DNA of 64,000 bases from Stenotrophomonas sp. 704A1 (GCF_030549525.1 NZ_CP130831.1:3807501-3871500); one strand, 5' to 3'. Positions 46,215 through 57,911 are shown, numbered from the stretch's first letter. Program-made: numbers and translations. The notes: a model not told the origin generated them from the letters alone.

Positions 46215-46778
46215 TCAGCGCTCGAGCGCCGCCATGATGCGGGCTTCGACCTCGTCCAGCTCGCCGACGCCATCGACGCGGGCCAGGGTGCCACGGCCGG
46301 CGTAGAAATCGACCACCGGCGCGGTCTGGTCGTTGTAGACCTGCAGGCGCTGGCGCACCGCGTCCGGCGTGTCATCGGCGCGGCCCTGCTCCTTGGCACG
46401 ACCGGCAATGCGCTCGACCAGCAGCTCGGTGGCCACGTCCAGCTGCACCACGGCGTCCAGCGGCTGGCCGATCTTGGCCAGCAGGCCGTCCATCGCATTG
46501 GCCTGGGCCACGTTGCGCGGGTAGCCATCGAGGATGAAGCCCTTGGCGACATCAGCCTGGGTCAGGCGCGACTCGAGCATGCCCAGCAGGATGTCGTCCG
46601 ACACCAGGTTGCCGGCATCCATCACCGTCTTGGCCTGCTTGCCCAGTTCCGTGCCCGCGGCGATCTCCGCGCGCAGCATGTCACCGGTCGAAATGTGGGC
46701 GATGCCCAGCTTTTCCTTCAGGCGCGTCGCCTGTGTCCCCTTGCCCGAACCGGGCGGTCCCAACAGAACCAATCGCAT
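46215..46778 (-). CDS. adk: Adenylate kinase (short form)
   Basis: 187 residues from the ATG at 46778 (MRLVLLGPPGSGKGTQA). P-loop GPPGSGKGT, ISTGDMLRAEI and FILDGYPRNVAQA are present. The lid is short, without the zinc or long insertion, so this is the short bacterial form. It interconverts ATP+AMP and 2 ADP. It is divergent from pfp across 136 bases. Confidence 0.96.
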   Translation of the reverse strand: MRLVLLGPPGSGKGTQATRLKEKLGIAHISTGDMLRAEIAAGTELGKQAKTVMDAGNLVSDDILLGMLESRLTQADVAKGFILDGYPRNVAQANAMDGLLAKIGQPLDAVVQLDVATELLVERIAGRAKEQGRADDTPDAVRQRLQVYNDQTAPVVDFYAGRGTLARVDGVGELDEVEARIMAALER

Positions 46779-46914
46779 TGACCTGACTCCAACGTGTTGA
46801 AAACAAAGAAGGTTCGCGCCCCGGACGGACCGGTATCGCTGCACCGCAATAGCGCCACTTTACCGCATACGGGTAATGTCCCTGCAATGTCCCCTCCCCC
46901 GAGCAGGTAGCAGC

Positions 46915-48171
46915 ATGCGTACTGGCACCCTCCTTTATGCCCAATCCGGCGGCGTCACCGCAGTCATCAATGCCACCGCCGCCGCGGTGATCGAACAGGC
47001 CCGCGCCAAGGGCATCAAGGTCCTGGCCGCGCGTAACGGCATCCTCGGCGCCCTGCGCGAGGAACTGATCGACACCAGCAGGGAGAGCGCTGCGGCCATC
47101 CGGGCCCTGGCCCATACTCCGGGCGGCGCGTTCGGCTCGTGCCGGGTCAAGCTCAAGTCGCTCGACGCCGACCGCGCCCGATACGACCGTCTGCTGGAGG
47201 TGCTGCGCGCCCACGACGTGCGCTGGTTCCTCTACAACGGCGGCAACGACTCGGCCGATACCGCGCTGAAGGTCTCGCAGCTGGCCAAGGCGTCCGGCTA
47301 CGACCTCACCTGCATCGGCGTGCCCAAGACCATCGACAACGACCTGGCGGTGACCGACACCTGCCCGGGCTTCGGCTCGGCGGCCAAGTACACCGCGGTC
47401 TCGGTGCGCGAGGCCGCGCTGGACGTGGCAGCGATGGCCGAGACCTCCACCCGTGTCTTCATCTACGAGGCGATGGGCCGCCATGCCGGCTGGCTGGCCG
47501 CTGCGGCGGGCCTGGCCGGCAACGGCGATGACGAGGCGCCGCACATCATCCTGCTGCCCGAGCGCGCCTACGACGAGGCGGTGTTCCTGGCCAAGGTGAA
47601 GGCCGTGGTCGAGCGCGTCGGCTACTGCGTGGTGGTGGCGTCGGAAGGCATCGCCACCGCCGATGGCCGCTTCGTCGCCGATGCCGGTGGCGGCAAGGAT
47701 TCGTTCGGCCACGCGCAGCTGGGCGGCGTGGCCGCGCACCTGGCCGGCCGGGTCAAGGACCAGCTGGGCCTGAAGGTGCACTGGGCACTGCCGGATTACC
47801 TGCAGCGTTCGGCCCGCCATCTGGCCAGCCGGACCGACTGGGAGCAGGCACAGGCGGTCGGCAAGGCCGCCGTGCAGCTGGCGCTGAAGGGCCAGAACGG
47901 GGTGATGCCGGTGATCGTGCGCAGCAGCGATGCGCCCTACCGCTGGAAGATCGAAGCCGCACCGCTGTCGAAGATCGCCAACCACGAGAAGAAGATGCCG
48001 GCCGGCTTCATCCGCCGCGATGGTTTCGGCATCACCGCCAAGGCACGTGCCTACCTGCAGCCCCTGATCAAGGGCGAGGCTCCGCTGCCCTATGGCGCCG
48101 ATGGCCTGCCGAAGTACGTCACGCTGAAGAACGTCGCAGTGAAGCAGAAACTGCCGCCATTCGAGGGCTGA
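46915..48171 (+). CDS. pfp: Pyrophosphate-dependent 6-phosphofructokinase
   Basis: 418 residues from the ATG at 46915. YAQSGGVTAVINAT is the N-terminal phosphoryl-donor loop. GGNDSADT (109-116) and PKTIDND (137-143) are the motifs typical of PPi-using enzymes, in place of the ATP-PFK GGDGS form. EAMGRHAGWLAAAAGL follows. It interconverts fructose-6-phosphate and fructose-1,6-bisphosphate with PPi and is reversible. It replaces ATP-PFK in Xanthomonadaceae. Three pyrophosphate-linked genes lie within this window. Confidence 0.94.
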   Translation: MRTGTLLYAQSGGVTAVINATAAAVIEQARAKGIKVLAARNGILGALREELIDTSRESAAAIRALAHTPGGAFGSCRVKLKSLDADRARYDRLLEVLRAHDVRWFLYNGGNDSADTALKVSQLAKASGYDLTCIGVPKTIDNDLAVTDTCPGFGSAAKYTAVSVREAALDVAAMAETSTRVFIYEAMGRHAGWLAAAAGLAGNGDDEAPHIILLPERAYDEAVFLAKVKAVVERVGYCVVVASEGIATADGRFVADAGGGKDSFGHAQLGGVAAHLAGRVKDQLGLKVHWALPDYLQRSARHLASRTDWEQAQAVGKAAVQLALKGQNGVMPVIVRSSDAPYRWKIEAAPLSKIANHEKKMPAGFIRRDGFGITAKARAYLQPLIKGEAPLPYGADGLPKYVTLKNVAVKQKLPPFEG

Positions 48172-48197
48172 TCCGAAAAAGGGGACGGAGAAACATC

Positions 48198-48587
48198 ATG
48201 GCACTGCGTGTTGTTCGGCTCGGTACGCCGCGCGCCGCTGGCGAGGGCCTGCGCATCGGCACCGTGCGGCGTCCACCCCGTGGCGTGCCGCGCAGTGAGT
48301 TCGCCAGGCAGGACTGGTACGACGTGTGGTTGCCGACACTGTCACCCAGCGCGGCGCTGGTGAAGCAGGCGCATGAAGCGAGGTCTGCCGCCGACTGGAA
48401 TGCGTTCTTCCGCCGTTACAAGGCCGAGATGAAGGCGCCCGACGCGGCCCACACGCTGGACCTGCTGGCCGCACTGTCGCAGCACAGCGACATCAGCGTG
48501 GGGTGCTACTGTGAGGACGAGGCGCATTGCCACCGCAAGGCCCTGCGCGAGCTGCTGGTGGCGCGCGGGGCGAGGTTGGCCGGCTGA
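48198..48587 (+). CDS. DUF488 family protein
   Basis: 129 residues. Signatures are VRRPPRGVPRSEFARQDWYDVWLPTLSPS and GCYCEDEAHCHRKALRELL, with the CYCE/CHR cysteine-histidine pair of DUF488. The function is unknown. It follows pfp by 26 bases and is probably co-transcribed. Confidence 0.88.
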   Translation: MALRVVRLGTPRAAGEGLRIGTVRRPPRGVPRSEFARQDWYDVWLPTLSPSAALVKQAHEARSAADWNAFFRRYKAEMKAPDAAHTLDLLAALSQHSDISVGCYCEDEAHCHRKALRELLVARGARLAG

Positions 48588-48630
48588 TGATGGCGGGGTG
48601 CCGGCCAGCAACCGGCACCATCGGGTTCTC

Positions 48631-48655
48631 TGCCGGGCATGGCCCGGCGCTGGCC
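48631..48655. repeat. SMAG REP with adjoining palindrome
   Basis: CTCTGCCGGGCATGGCCCGGCGCTGG is a GTAG-lacking SMAG variant; a GGTGCCGG...CCGGCACC palindrome lies just upstream (about 48597-48621). Both are in the gap between convergent genes. Confidence 0.65.
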
Positions 48656-48698
48656 GTGTGAGCCGCAGTGTGTCCCCGCGATGCGGGTACACGCCGGC

Positions 48699-49202
48699 TC
48701 AGTTGCAGGCCTTGCCTTCCATCTGCAGCTGCGCGGCGAACATCGTCACCTTCGGGATCTGGCCGGCCGCGGCCTGCTTCTTTGCTTCTTCCAGGTAGAT
48801 CCGCGACTGGCCCTGTCCATCCAGGGCCTGGGTGTTGTTCACCGGCAGGCGCCACACGCGCACCACCGCCTGCTGTGCCGGACAGGCAGCGTTGGGTACA
48901 CGGATCACGTCGTTGAGCTTCCAGCCCTTGTCGGCGCTCGGCTGCGCCTTGGCGTAGTCGACGAAACGCGCACGCGGCTGGCACTGTTCACTGGTGCGTA
49001 CGGCGGAGAAGCGGTACGGCTCGGCGGCCTGGCCGGTGAACGCCCCTTCCAGGCGTGCGCAGGCCTCGGGAATCTGCCGCAGGGTGTGCACTGCGCCCAC
49101 CGCCTGCGGTGCACCGACGGCACGTTGCCGTTCCGGAGTCTCCGCGGCCAGTGCCGGTACGGCCGGGACCAGAGCGGCAAGCATCAACAGGGACAGGCGC
49201 AT
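48699..49202 (-). CDS. Exported hypothetical protein
   Basis: 167 residues with a signal peptide [21 protein letters not shown]; the ATG at 49202 has AGGAGA upstream. The mature part has four cysteines, beginning [16 protein letters not shown] and ending MEGKACN. No known domain is recognised. It is convergent with DUF488. Confidence 0.75.
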   Translation of the reverse strand: MRLSLLMLAALVPAVPALAAETPERQRAVGAPQAVGAVHTLRQIPEACARLEGAFTGQAAEPYRFSAVRTSEQCQPRARFVDYAKAQPSADKGWKLNDVIRVPNAACPAQQAVVRVWRLPVNNTQALDGQGQSRIYLEEAKKQAAAGQIPKVTMFAAQLQMEGKACN

Positions 49203-49342
49203 GGGGAATCTCCTACGGGACTGTGCGCAGGCTTGCAGAGGCTGGCTTAACGGGGTGCAAAGGCCTGCGGCTTTCGAATCATGCCCATGGACTGGCGGCA
49301 TGCGCCGCGGCTCGCAGGAGCCAGTCGAGCATGGCCTCCAGA

Positions 49343-49372
49343 AGCCAGTCGAGCACGGCTCGACTCTACAGG
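49343..49372. repeat. GTAG-type palindrome upstream of hppA
   Basis: GTCGAGCACGGCTCGACTCTAC plus a partial copy at 49322 lie in the 334-base gap between the exported protein gene and hppA. The rest of the gap has no gene and should hold the two divergent promoters. Confidence 0.6.
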
Positions 49373-49536
49373 GCGCCGAACGCATACTGCAGCCACCAGG
49401 GAATGCTGAACACCGCCATACGTCGGACGACCGCCACGGTCGGCACGGGTTGGTTCCAGGCTGCAGCCCGTCGTCCCCCTCGTGGTGCCGTTCATCGCCA
49501 CTGGATGCTTGTCCATCCATTCTGCGGAGGGGTCTA

Positions 49537-51560
<2,024 letters not shown>

Positions 51561-51564
<4 letters not shown>

Positions 51565-51586
51565 ATCCACGCGATGCGTGGTTGAT
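51561..51586. repeat. GTAG-type REP forming the hppA stop
   Basis: GTAGATCCACGCGATGCGTGG begins at 51561; its TAG (51562-51564) is the hppA stop codon. It sits between the convergent hppA and tonB genes. Confidence 0.8.
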
Positions 51587-51606
51587 GGATCCGCCGCCCG
51601 TGCCGG

Positions 51607-52326
51607 TCAGCGTCCGCGCAGGTAGAACGCCACCGGCACCATCACTTCCACCGGGTCGCCGGCCACCTCGGCCGGCGGCGCCGGCACCGGGCTGGCACGC
51701 TGCACGGTCTCCAGCGTCTCTTGGTCAAGCAACGCAAAGCCGCTGCTGCGCTCGACGTGCGGCGCGGACACGCGACCGTCGCGGGCGACGGCGAAGCGCA
51801 CATAGGTGATGCCCTGCTGGCGCAGCCGCTCGGCCTGCCGTGGATAGCGTCGATGCTGCTGCAGATGCCCCAGCAGCAACGCCTGCCAGGTGGCGTTGGC
51901 GCGACTGCGCTCGCCCGCTGTGGTGCGCGGCGCCGCGTAACTGGCCGCCGCCTGCGCAGGAACGTCAGGCGGTGCCAGGGTTCGATCGACAGTGGCGTCG
52001 GCGGTGTCCTGTGTCGGCTCCGCAGGCGGCTCGTGGGGGGGTGCCAACGTTCCCTGCGGCTGCGGCGGCGCCTTGATCGGCTCCTGCGGCCTGGGCAGTG
52101 GCGCGCGCCGTTGCTGCTCCTGCTGCAGCGGCCCTGCCGGCAGCGCGCGCGGCGGTACCGGTGGCGCCTGTGCGGCCGGTGCCAGTTCCAGCATCAGGGC
52201 AGCGGCAGGCGCGACCGCCGCGACCCTGGGTGCCCGCACGGCCCACCACCACGCCGCCGCGATCAACAGCGCATGCGCCAACAGCACGATCACCAGGCTC
52301 GTTGCCCAGCGCTGCAGTCCGCTCAT
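51607..52326 (-). CDS. tonB: TonB energy-transducing protein
   Basis: 239 residues: an N-terminal membrane anchor (about 10-30), a long Pro/Gln/Ala-rich periplasmic spacer (about 45-135) and a C-terminal TonB domain (YPRQAERLRQQGITYVRFAVARDGRVSAPHVERSSGFALLDQETLETVQRASPVPAPP). It couples the inner-membrane proton gradient to outer-membrane receptors. The start overlaps the exbD stop by 4 bases, making an exbB-exbD-tonB unit next to haem genes. Confidence 0.92.
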   Translation of the reverse strand: MSGLQRWATSLVIVLLAHALLIAAAWWWAVRAPRVAAVAPAAALMLELAPAAQAPPVPPRALPAGPLQQEQQRRAPLPRPQEPIKAPPQPQGTLAPPHEPPAEPTQDTADATVDRTLAPPDVPAQAAASYAAPRTTAGERSRANATWQALLLGHLQQHRRYPRQAERLRQQGITYVRFAVARDGRVSAPHVERSSGFALLDQETLETVQRASPVPAPPAEVAGDPVEVMVPVAFYLRGR

Positions 52327-52748
52327 CGAGCGCCCTGCTCCAGGCCCACCAGGGCGACCTTCAGGTAGCCGGCGTGGCGCAGGGCATCCAGCGCAGCCAT
52401 CAGCTCACCATAGGGCACGCGCTGGTCCGCGCGCAGATAGATGCGCTGCGAGGCATCGCCTGCGGTTGCCGCCTGCAGCGCAGCGGGCAGCGTCGCCTGC
52501 GTAACGGGCTGTTCGCCAACGCGCAGCGACAGGTCGGCCTGCACGGTCACATACACCGGCGCGCGTTCTGCCGGCGTCGCCTGTGCGCTGCTGGCTGGCA
52601 GCTGCACGGGCACCGACACCGTCGCCAGCGGCGCGGCCACCATGAAGATGATCAGCAACACCAGCATCACATCGATGAAGGGCGTGACGTTGATCTCATG
52701 TGCTTCTTCCGGTGATTCCTCGCGCCCGGATGCGGTCCTGATCGCCAT
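52323..52748 (-). CDS. exbD: ExbD biopolymer transport protein
   Basis: 141 residues. One transmembrane helix (INVTPFIDVMLVLLIIFMVAAP) carries the functional Asp; a periplasmic domain follows with IYLRADQRVPYGELMAALDALRHAG. With ExbB and TonB it forms the proton-powered motor. It lies 9 bases downstream of exbB. Confidence 0.95.
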   Translation of the reverse strand: MAIRTASGREESPEEAHEINVTPFIDVMLVLLIIFMVAAPLATVSVPVQLPASSAQATPAERAPVYVTVQADLSLRVGEQPVTQATLPAALQAATAGDASQRIYLRADQRVPYGELMAALDALRHAGYLKVALVGLEQGAR

Positions 52749-52757
52749 CGTCGTGCC

Positions 52758-53501
52758 TCAGTGCACGGCACGCAGCGGGCCGGCCGTCACCCGTGGCGCG
52801 GCGCGATCCAGATCGCGCGACACCAGCTGCTGCACCGCGGCGGACAGATCGCCCAGCAATCCGCGCAGACCGGCCAGCACACGGGTGAAGTGGTTGTAGA
52901 CCAGCACCGCCGGAATCGCGGCAACCAGGCCCAGTGCGGTTGCCAGCAGCGCCTCGGCAATGCCCGGGGCGACCACCGCCAGGTTGGTGGTGTTGCTGTG
53001 GGCGATGCCGATGAAGCTGTTCATGATGCCCCACACCGTACCGAACAGACCCACGAACGGGGCCACCGCACCGATGCTGGCGAGCACGCCGATGCCGCGA
53101 CGCTGGCTGCGTCCTGTCTCCAGTTCCAGCCGCTCCAGGCGTGAGGCCACGCGTTCCTTGATGCCCTCGCGTGCATCCAGTTCCTGCGAAAGCCGCAGCT
53201 CGGTACGCGCGGCATCCAGCATGGCCGCAGCGATGCCCTGTTGCAGCGGGCCGCCCCCATTGCCGGCCGGCAGGCTGGGCGCAGACAGCAGCAGCGCACG
53301 TGCGGCACGCAGCGCGCGGGCCTGCCGGGCAAGTTCCCATCCCTTGGCCAGCAGTACCGTCCAGGTTGCCAGCGAGGCCAGCGCGAGCGCGATCATCACC
53401 GCCTTCACCACCACATCGGCGGCCAGGTACATGCCCCAGGGCGTGAGGGCGGGGGCGGCCACGGGAGCCAGGTCAGCAGGCAGCATCATCGGGGGTTCCA
53501 T
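52758..53501 (-). CDS. exbB: ExbB biopolymer transport protein
   Basis: 247 residues if started at the ATG at 53501; another ATG lies at 53489. Three transmembrane helices are visible, with [29 protein letters not shown] and [18 protein letters not shown] typical of ExbB/MotA/TolQ. The gene overlaps the end of the DUF454 gene by up to 29 bases. It starts the exbB-exbD-tonB set. Confidence 0.92.
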   Translation of the reverse strand: MEPPMMLPADLAPVAAPALTPWGMYLAADVVVKAVMIALALASLATWTVLLAKGWELARQARALRAARALLLSAPSLPAGNGGGPLQQGIAAAMLDAARTELRLSQELDAREGIKERVASRLERLELETGRSQRRGIGVLASIGAVAPFVGLFGTVWGIMNSFIGIAHSNTTNLAVVAPGIAEALLATALGLVAAIPAVLVYNHFTRVLAGLRGLLGDLSAAVQQLVSRDLDRAAPRVTAGPLRAVH

Positions 53502-53940
53502 TGGAATCGGGGGGCGTCGCACGGCGGCGGGAGGCGCGCGGATCGGCCGCATCGTCCACTTCCACCAGCGGCGCAGGATCAGACCGGGGCGCCGGTCGAC
53601 TCAGCACATAGCCGGCGCTGACGGCAAAGAACAGGCCTACCCCCAGCAACAGCCGCCAGGAGGGATGCGCGCCCCAGCAGAAAAGCGCGAACCCCACCGC
53701 CATGCCGGCGCTGGCGAACGCCTTGCCCTTGCCGGATACCGCGCCCTGCTCGCGCCACAGCCGCAACGATGGGCCGTAGCGTGGATGGGCGAGCAGGCGC
53801 TGCTCGAACTTCGGCGAACTGCGGGCGAAGCAGCCCACCGCCAGGATCAGGAAGATGGTGGTGGGCATCACCGGCAGCAGTGCGCCGATCACGCCCAGCG
53901 CGACCATCAGCCAGCCCAGCACGAACCAGAGCCAACGCAT
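53473..53940 (-). CDS. YbaN (DUF454) family membrane protein
   Basis: 155 residues from the ATG at 53940 ([10 protein letters not shown]). Two or more transmembrane segments; [48 protein letters not shown] is the DUF454 signature. The C-terminal tail is acidic and Pro-rich. The function is unknown, but DUF454 genes are often near haem oxygenase or iron genes, as here. It lies 28 bases downstream of the haem oxygenase gene. Confidence 0.9.
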   Translation of the reverse strand: MRWLWFVLGWLMVALGVIGALLPVMPTTIFLILAVGCFARSSPKFEQRLLAHPRYGPSLRLWREQGAVSGKGKAFASAGMAVGFALFCWGAHPSWRLLLGVGLFFAVSAGYVLSRPAPRSDPAPLVEVDDAADPRASRRRATPPDSNGTPDDAAC

Positions 53941-53968
53941 CAGCCGTGGCCCTGTGCTTGCCCGTGCA

Positions 53969-54556
53969 TCAGGAGAATTCCACTTCAACATGGCCATGCA
54001 CGCTGCGGAACGCGGCATCGGCGGCGTCGATCACCTGCTGCTCCTGCGCCGGGGTCAGCGGCACTGCATCGAGCGCGGCGGTGAATTCGCGCCAGTGCCG
54101 TGCGGCGCCATCGGGGTGCGCTGCCAGGTGACGGGCACCGAAATCCCGGTCCAGGCCCAGAGCGCCGGCCATCTTGTACAGCACGGTGCCGCCCAGGTTG
54201 GAGCCTTCGGCAACATACAGCCAGCCCAGCGCGGTCGGCAGCGGCAGGTCGTCGCCCAGGGCCTGGATGTCCTCGCCGGGCAGGGTCTGTTCCAGATCCT
54301 GCAGGTCGCTGCGGACCTGCTGCAGGCGGCGGCGCTCGGACAGGTCGGGCAGCAGCGCGTCCAGCGCGGGGCTGGCATACAGCGCGTCGATGCTGCGGTG
54401 GAAGCGGTACTGCACGCGCAGGAAGCGGGCAAAGTTGCTGCGGTCGGCGAAGATGTCACCGGCCATGATGCGCTTGTCGAGTGCACCATGGCTGTCGCGG
54501 GTAGCGGCCTTCAGCCGCACGCTGCGGCTGCTTTCGTGGGATGTCTGGGCGGTCAT
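53969..54556 (-). CDS. Biliverdin-producing haem oxygenase
   Basis: 195 residues from the ATG at 54556. His23 in LKAATRDSHGALDKR is the likely proximal haem ligand, and GWLYVAEGSNLGGTVLYK is the distal-helix glycine motif. It opens haem to biliverdin, CO and iron in the cytoplasm. Its placement by a haem-type receptor and a Ton system suggests use in iron acquisition; a bacteriophytochrome gene, the other common partner, is not in view. Confidence 0.92.
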   Translation of the reverse strand: MTAQTSHESSRSVRLKAATRDSHGALDKRIMAGDIFADRSNFARFLRVQYRFHRSIDALYASPALDALLPDLSERRRLQQVRSDLQDLEQTLPGEDIQALGDDLPLPTALGWLYVAEGSNLGGTVLYKMAGALGLDRDFGARHLAAHPDGAARHWREFTAALDAVPLTPAQEQQVIDAADAAFRSVHGHVEVEFS

Positions 54557-54666
54557 GGGGGCAATGCCAGCGGAAGCGTCCTCCTGTAGACGCTCCCGGC
54601 GGGACTTCCCCCAAGCCCGCTTGCACCGATAATGCTGCTTTCCATTCACCTGCCAGGCCACTACCG

Positions 54667-54924
54667 ATGATCACCACCGAACCCCGCATGACCAACCTGT
54701 TCCTGCAGCTGGGCCTGGATGCCAGTGCCGAGGGCATCGCCACGTTCATCCGCGGCCATCAGCTCGCTGCCGACGTGGAAGTGGCCGACGCGCCCTATTG
54801 GAATGAAGCGCAGCGCCAGTTCCTGGCCGAGTCGCTGCAGGCCGACGCCGCGTGGAGCACGGTTGTGGATGAACTGAACGAGTCGCTGCACGAAGAAGCG
54901 GTGAAGGCTGCGCGCGGGGTGTAA
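54667..54924 (+). CDS. DUF2789 family protein
   Basis: 85 residues from the ATG at 54667; a second ATG lies at 54688. NLFLQLGLDASAEGIATFIRGHQ and FWNEAQ-like YWNEAQRQFLAESLQADAAWSTVVDELNESLH match the small helical DUF2789 family. The function is unknown. It lies alone between the haem oxygenase operon and the receptor gene. Confidence 0.8.
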   Translation: MITTEPRMTNLFLQLGLDASAEGIATFIRGHQLAADVEVADAPYWNEAQRQFLAESLQADAAWSTVVDELNESLHEEAVKAARGV

Positions 54925-54929
54925 GCAGA

Positions 54930-54990
54930 CGCCGGGCATGGCCCGGCGCTACCCTGCAGCTGGTCAATGGATCCACGCCACGCGTGGATC
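54930..54990. repeat. SMAG REP plus GATCCACG palindrome
   Basis: GCCGGGCATGGCCCGGCGCTACC (about 54930-54953) and GATCCACGCCACGCGTGGATC (54970-54990) lie between the convergent DUF2789 and receptor genes. Confidence 0.8.
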
Positions 54991-54995
54991 GCCAA

Positions 54996-57911
54996 TCAAT
55001 ACCGCCAGGTGATGGCCAACCGCGCGGTGCGACCCGGGGCAGGCATCACGCCCAAGGCAAGCGGGTCCAGATAGTACCGATCGGTCACGTTGTCCACATT
55101 CGCTTCCACCGACCACTGGTCGTTGAAGTTCCAGCTCGCAAACAGATCCACCAGCGTGGTCGGCCGGTACAGCTGCTGGATCGCCGACAAACCAACGTTC
55201 CATTCCTTGTCCAGCTTGCTGATGGGCCCTGCGTTGTGCACCACGCGGGTACCGAAGGTCAGGCGCTCGTCGAACAGGCGCGAGCCCACGGTCAGGTTGA
55301 CCATGTAGCGCGGCGGGTTCTGCGTGTTGCTGTAGGAGCCTTCGAAGCCGCCATCGACGCAGTCGGGGGTGTTGGCCAGCTCCGCGATCTTCCGCTGCAC
55401 GCCGTAGGCGCGACGCTCGGCGGCGATGTCCGGCGCGCAGGTCTTGGCCTTGAAGTAATAGTGCGCCGACAGGTCGGCGAACAGCTTGCCGGCGTCATAG
55501 CTGGACTGGAACTCCAGACCCGAGACCTTGAAGCGATCGACGTTGCGGATCAGGCCGGCCGACAGCGTGCGGTAGTCGCGGGTGATCAGGTCGTCGATGC
55601 GGGTATCGAAGTACGCCAGCTTCAGCGCCAGCCGGTCGCCCGCGGTGAACAGGTCATGCTGGATGGTGCTGGCACCCAGTTCCCAACTGTGCGCACGCTC
55701 GGGCTTCAGCTCGTCCACCGGCTTGGCGGCGGTGAACAGGCCCAGCGTGGTCTCGAACAGGCTCGGCAGCTTGGTCCCTTCGGCGTATTTCAGGTAGACC
55801 ATGCTGTCTTCGCTGAAGCGGAACGCCACGCTGGCGGTCGGCGAGAACGCGCTGTCGCGGCGGCGGATCGGCGTCGACCAGGTCCAGCTGACCGGCACGC
55901 GCAGGTCTTCGGCCGCATCGGCATCATAGAAATTCCAGCCGCCGATGTCGGCCACCGTGCCCTTCTTGTAGGGCGAGGCCAGCAACGAGTCCTGGGTGAA
56001 GTTGCCATTGGCATCCGGGTACCAGTTCAGCAGCGCGATGCGCTTGGCGCGCCACGACGGCAGCTTCGGGTTGCCATTGAGCAGTTCGGTGTAGCGGTAC
56101 TGGCCCTGCACTTCATAGGCGTCGGGCGTGGCCAGGCGGTTGCGGTCGTGCACGTCCACGCGGTTCCAACGTCCGCCCAGCAGCATCTCCCAGTGTTCAT
56201 CCGGCACCCATTTCAGCGACGCCACCGCGCTGTATTCCTTGCGCTCGGCGTTGCGCAGGAAGCGGTTGTTGACCAGGTCATCCTGCATGATCGGGCCGGA
56301 GCTGCCCGGGGCGATGTCCTCATCGCTGTAGGACAGGCCGTAGTCGAGGGTGAAACGGCCGGCCCTGCTGTCAAACACCGAGGTGTTGCTGGCATCCAGC
56401 CCGAAGCGCTTCTGTCGCAGCGGATTGCGATAGGCGTCCTTGTAGCCGGGGTTGCCGCTGAAGCTGGGCGCGTCGTACCACTCGGTGCGGCGATCGAAGT
56501 ACCACGGGGTGATGCCGGTCAGGCTGTTGTACATCACGCTGTCGGCGTCGGTGTACCAGGCATTGACGCGCAGGTCGATCAGCTCGCTGTCCGGGTTGAA
56601 GCGGTAGCGCGCGCTGTAGCTGTCCATATCGACGTGGCCCGGATCCCACTGCGGCACGCGGTCGCGCTCCACGCGGATGATCTGCGAGGCCATGATTTCG
56701 CCGGCGGTGCCTTCATAGCGGCGGTAACCCAGTTCCAGGGTCTGCACGTCGTCGATGCGCCAGGTGCCCTTCAGCAGCGCCGACTTTGAACGCGAGGAGG
56801 TGTTGAACACTTCGGTACGCGGCGGATTCAGCGGCGCCAGCGTGCGCCGGGTCTGCGGAAAGTCGTCATAGCCGTTCTTGCCGGAGAAGTAGTTGCCGTT
56901 GTCGCGGTAGGCATAGGCCGCGACCAGGTCGAAGTCATCCCAGTGCTTGGCGGCCGCGACGTTGAAGAACTGGCTGCCGGTGGCACTGCGGTCACTGCGC
57001 GGCACGGCATCGTAGCCGGGCAGGTTGTTGGCACTGCCATTGGCCAGGCCGCCGCGCACGCGCACGCCGACATCGCGGCCCTCGCGCAGGACGTCATCGA
57101 CGTTGAGCGTCTCCATTTCCACCACGCCGCCGATGCCACCGGAGGCGTTGGCCTGCAGGCTGGGCCCCTTGGTGATGGTCAGCCGCGAGATCAGGTCCGG
57201 GTCCAGGTAGGTGCGCTGCGACTGGCCCGCGTAACCACGGTAGGTGTCCATGCTCGATTGACCGCCGTCGATGATCACCGGTACGCGGCTCTGGCCCTGG
57301 ATGCCACGGATGTTGACGTCGAAGCCGTTGCCCACGCGCGGATCACCGGCGGTGACGCCAGCCACGCCCTTGACGATGTCGCCGTTGGAGGTGCCGCGGA
57401 AGCGCTCCAGATGGGTGCGGTCCAAGGCGGTGACCGAGCCCGCGGTACGGTAGCTGTCGAGCAGGCGCGCTTCATCGCTGCTGCCGCTTCCCGTTACGCG
57501 ATCACCGGCGACGCTGAGCGTGTCGGTGACGATCACGCCACTGGCGCGGTCTGGCGCACCGGCTTCCAGGGTCACCGCGTCGGCACTGACCCGACGGATG
57601 GCCAGGCCACTGCCCTGCAGCAGGCGCGCCAGCGCGTCGCCCGCCGACAGGGAGCCGCTGACGGCCTGCGACGTCACACCGCTGGCCAGCGCACTCGGGT
57701 ACACCACCTGTACACCGGACTGGCGCATGTAGGTGCGCAGCGCGGCATCCAGCGCCTGCGCGGGAATGTCGAAGCGCTGCACGGCAGCGTGGCTGTCGCT
57801 GCTGGACTGCGCCAGCACGCTGGGGGCGGCACTCGCCAGGCCGGCGGCCAGCAAAGCGATGCACAGGCGGGACGGACGCGGGGTGCGGCCCGGGCGGCGG
57901 GATTCGTACAT
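54996..57911 (-). CDS. TonB-dependent haem/haemoglobin-type receptor with STN signalling domain
   Basis: 971 residues from the ATG at 57911. A signal peptide (to about residue 35, SVLAQ) is followed by an STN domain (FDIPAQALDAALRTYMRQSGVQVVYP...), which in such transducers talks to an inner-membrane anti-sigma. A plug domain follows (SRVPVIIDGGQSSMDTYRG) and then a 22-strand barrel ending in an aromatic residue (LAITWRY). FVYLKYAEGTKLPSLFETTLG-like sequence sits in the FRAP-type region. Neighbours (FecI, FecR, haem oxygenase, TonB set) support haem or haemophore uptake. Ligand residues were not verified. Confidence 0.88.
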   Translation of the reverse strand: MYESRRPGRTPRPSRLCIALLAAGLASAAPSVLAQSSSDSHAAVQRFDIPAQALDAALRTYMRQSGVQVVYPSALASGVTSQAVSGSLSAGDALARLLQGSGLAIRRVSADAVTLEAGAPDRASGVIVTDTLSVAGDRVTGSGSSDEARLLDSYRTAGSVTALDRTHLERFRGTSNGDIVKGVAGVTAGDPRVGNGFDVNIRGIQGQSRVPVIIDGGQSSMDTYRGYAGQSQRTYLDPDLISRLTITKGPSLQANASGGIGGVVEMETLNVDDVLREGRDVGVRVRGGLANGSANNLPGYDAVPRSDRSATGSQFFNVAAAKHWDDFDLVAAYAYRDNGNYFSGKNGYDDFPQTRRTLAPLNPPRTEVFNTSSRSKSALLKGTWRIDDVQTLELGYRRYEGTAGEIMASQIIRVERDRVPQWDPGHVDMDSYSARYRFNPDSELIDLRVNAWYTDADSVMYNSLTGITPWYFDRRTEWYDAPSFSGNPGYKDAYRNPLRQKRFGLDASNTSVFDSRAGRFTLDYGLSYSDEDIAPGSSGPIMQDDLVNNRFLRNAERKEYSAVASLKWVPDEHWEMLLGGRWNRVDVHDRNRLATPDAYEVQGQYRYTELLNGNPKLPSWRAKRIALLNWYPDANGNFTQDSLLASPYKKGTVADIGGWNFYDADAAEDLRVPVSWTWSTPIRRRDSAFSPTASVAFRFSEDSMVYLKYAEGTKLPSLFETTLGLFTAAKPVDELKPERAHSWELGASTIQHDLFTAGDRLALKLAYFDTRIDDLITRDYRTLSAGLIRNVDRFKVSGLEFQSSYDAGKLFADLSAHYYFKAKTCAPDIAAERRAYGVQRKIAELANTPDCVDGGFEGSYSNTQNPPRYMVNLTVGSRLFDERLTFGTRVVHNAGPISKLDKEWNVGLSAIQQLYRPTTLVDLFASWNFNDQWSVEANVDNVTDRYYLDPLALGVMPAPGRTARLAITWRY

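Noticed and set aside
46012..46305. 97-codon plus-strand frame between mpl and adk
   Set aside because: It runs straight through a perfect intrinsic terminator and into the adk antisense, has no ribosome site and no recognisable protein features; a non-coding RNA is more likely.
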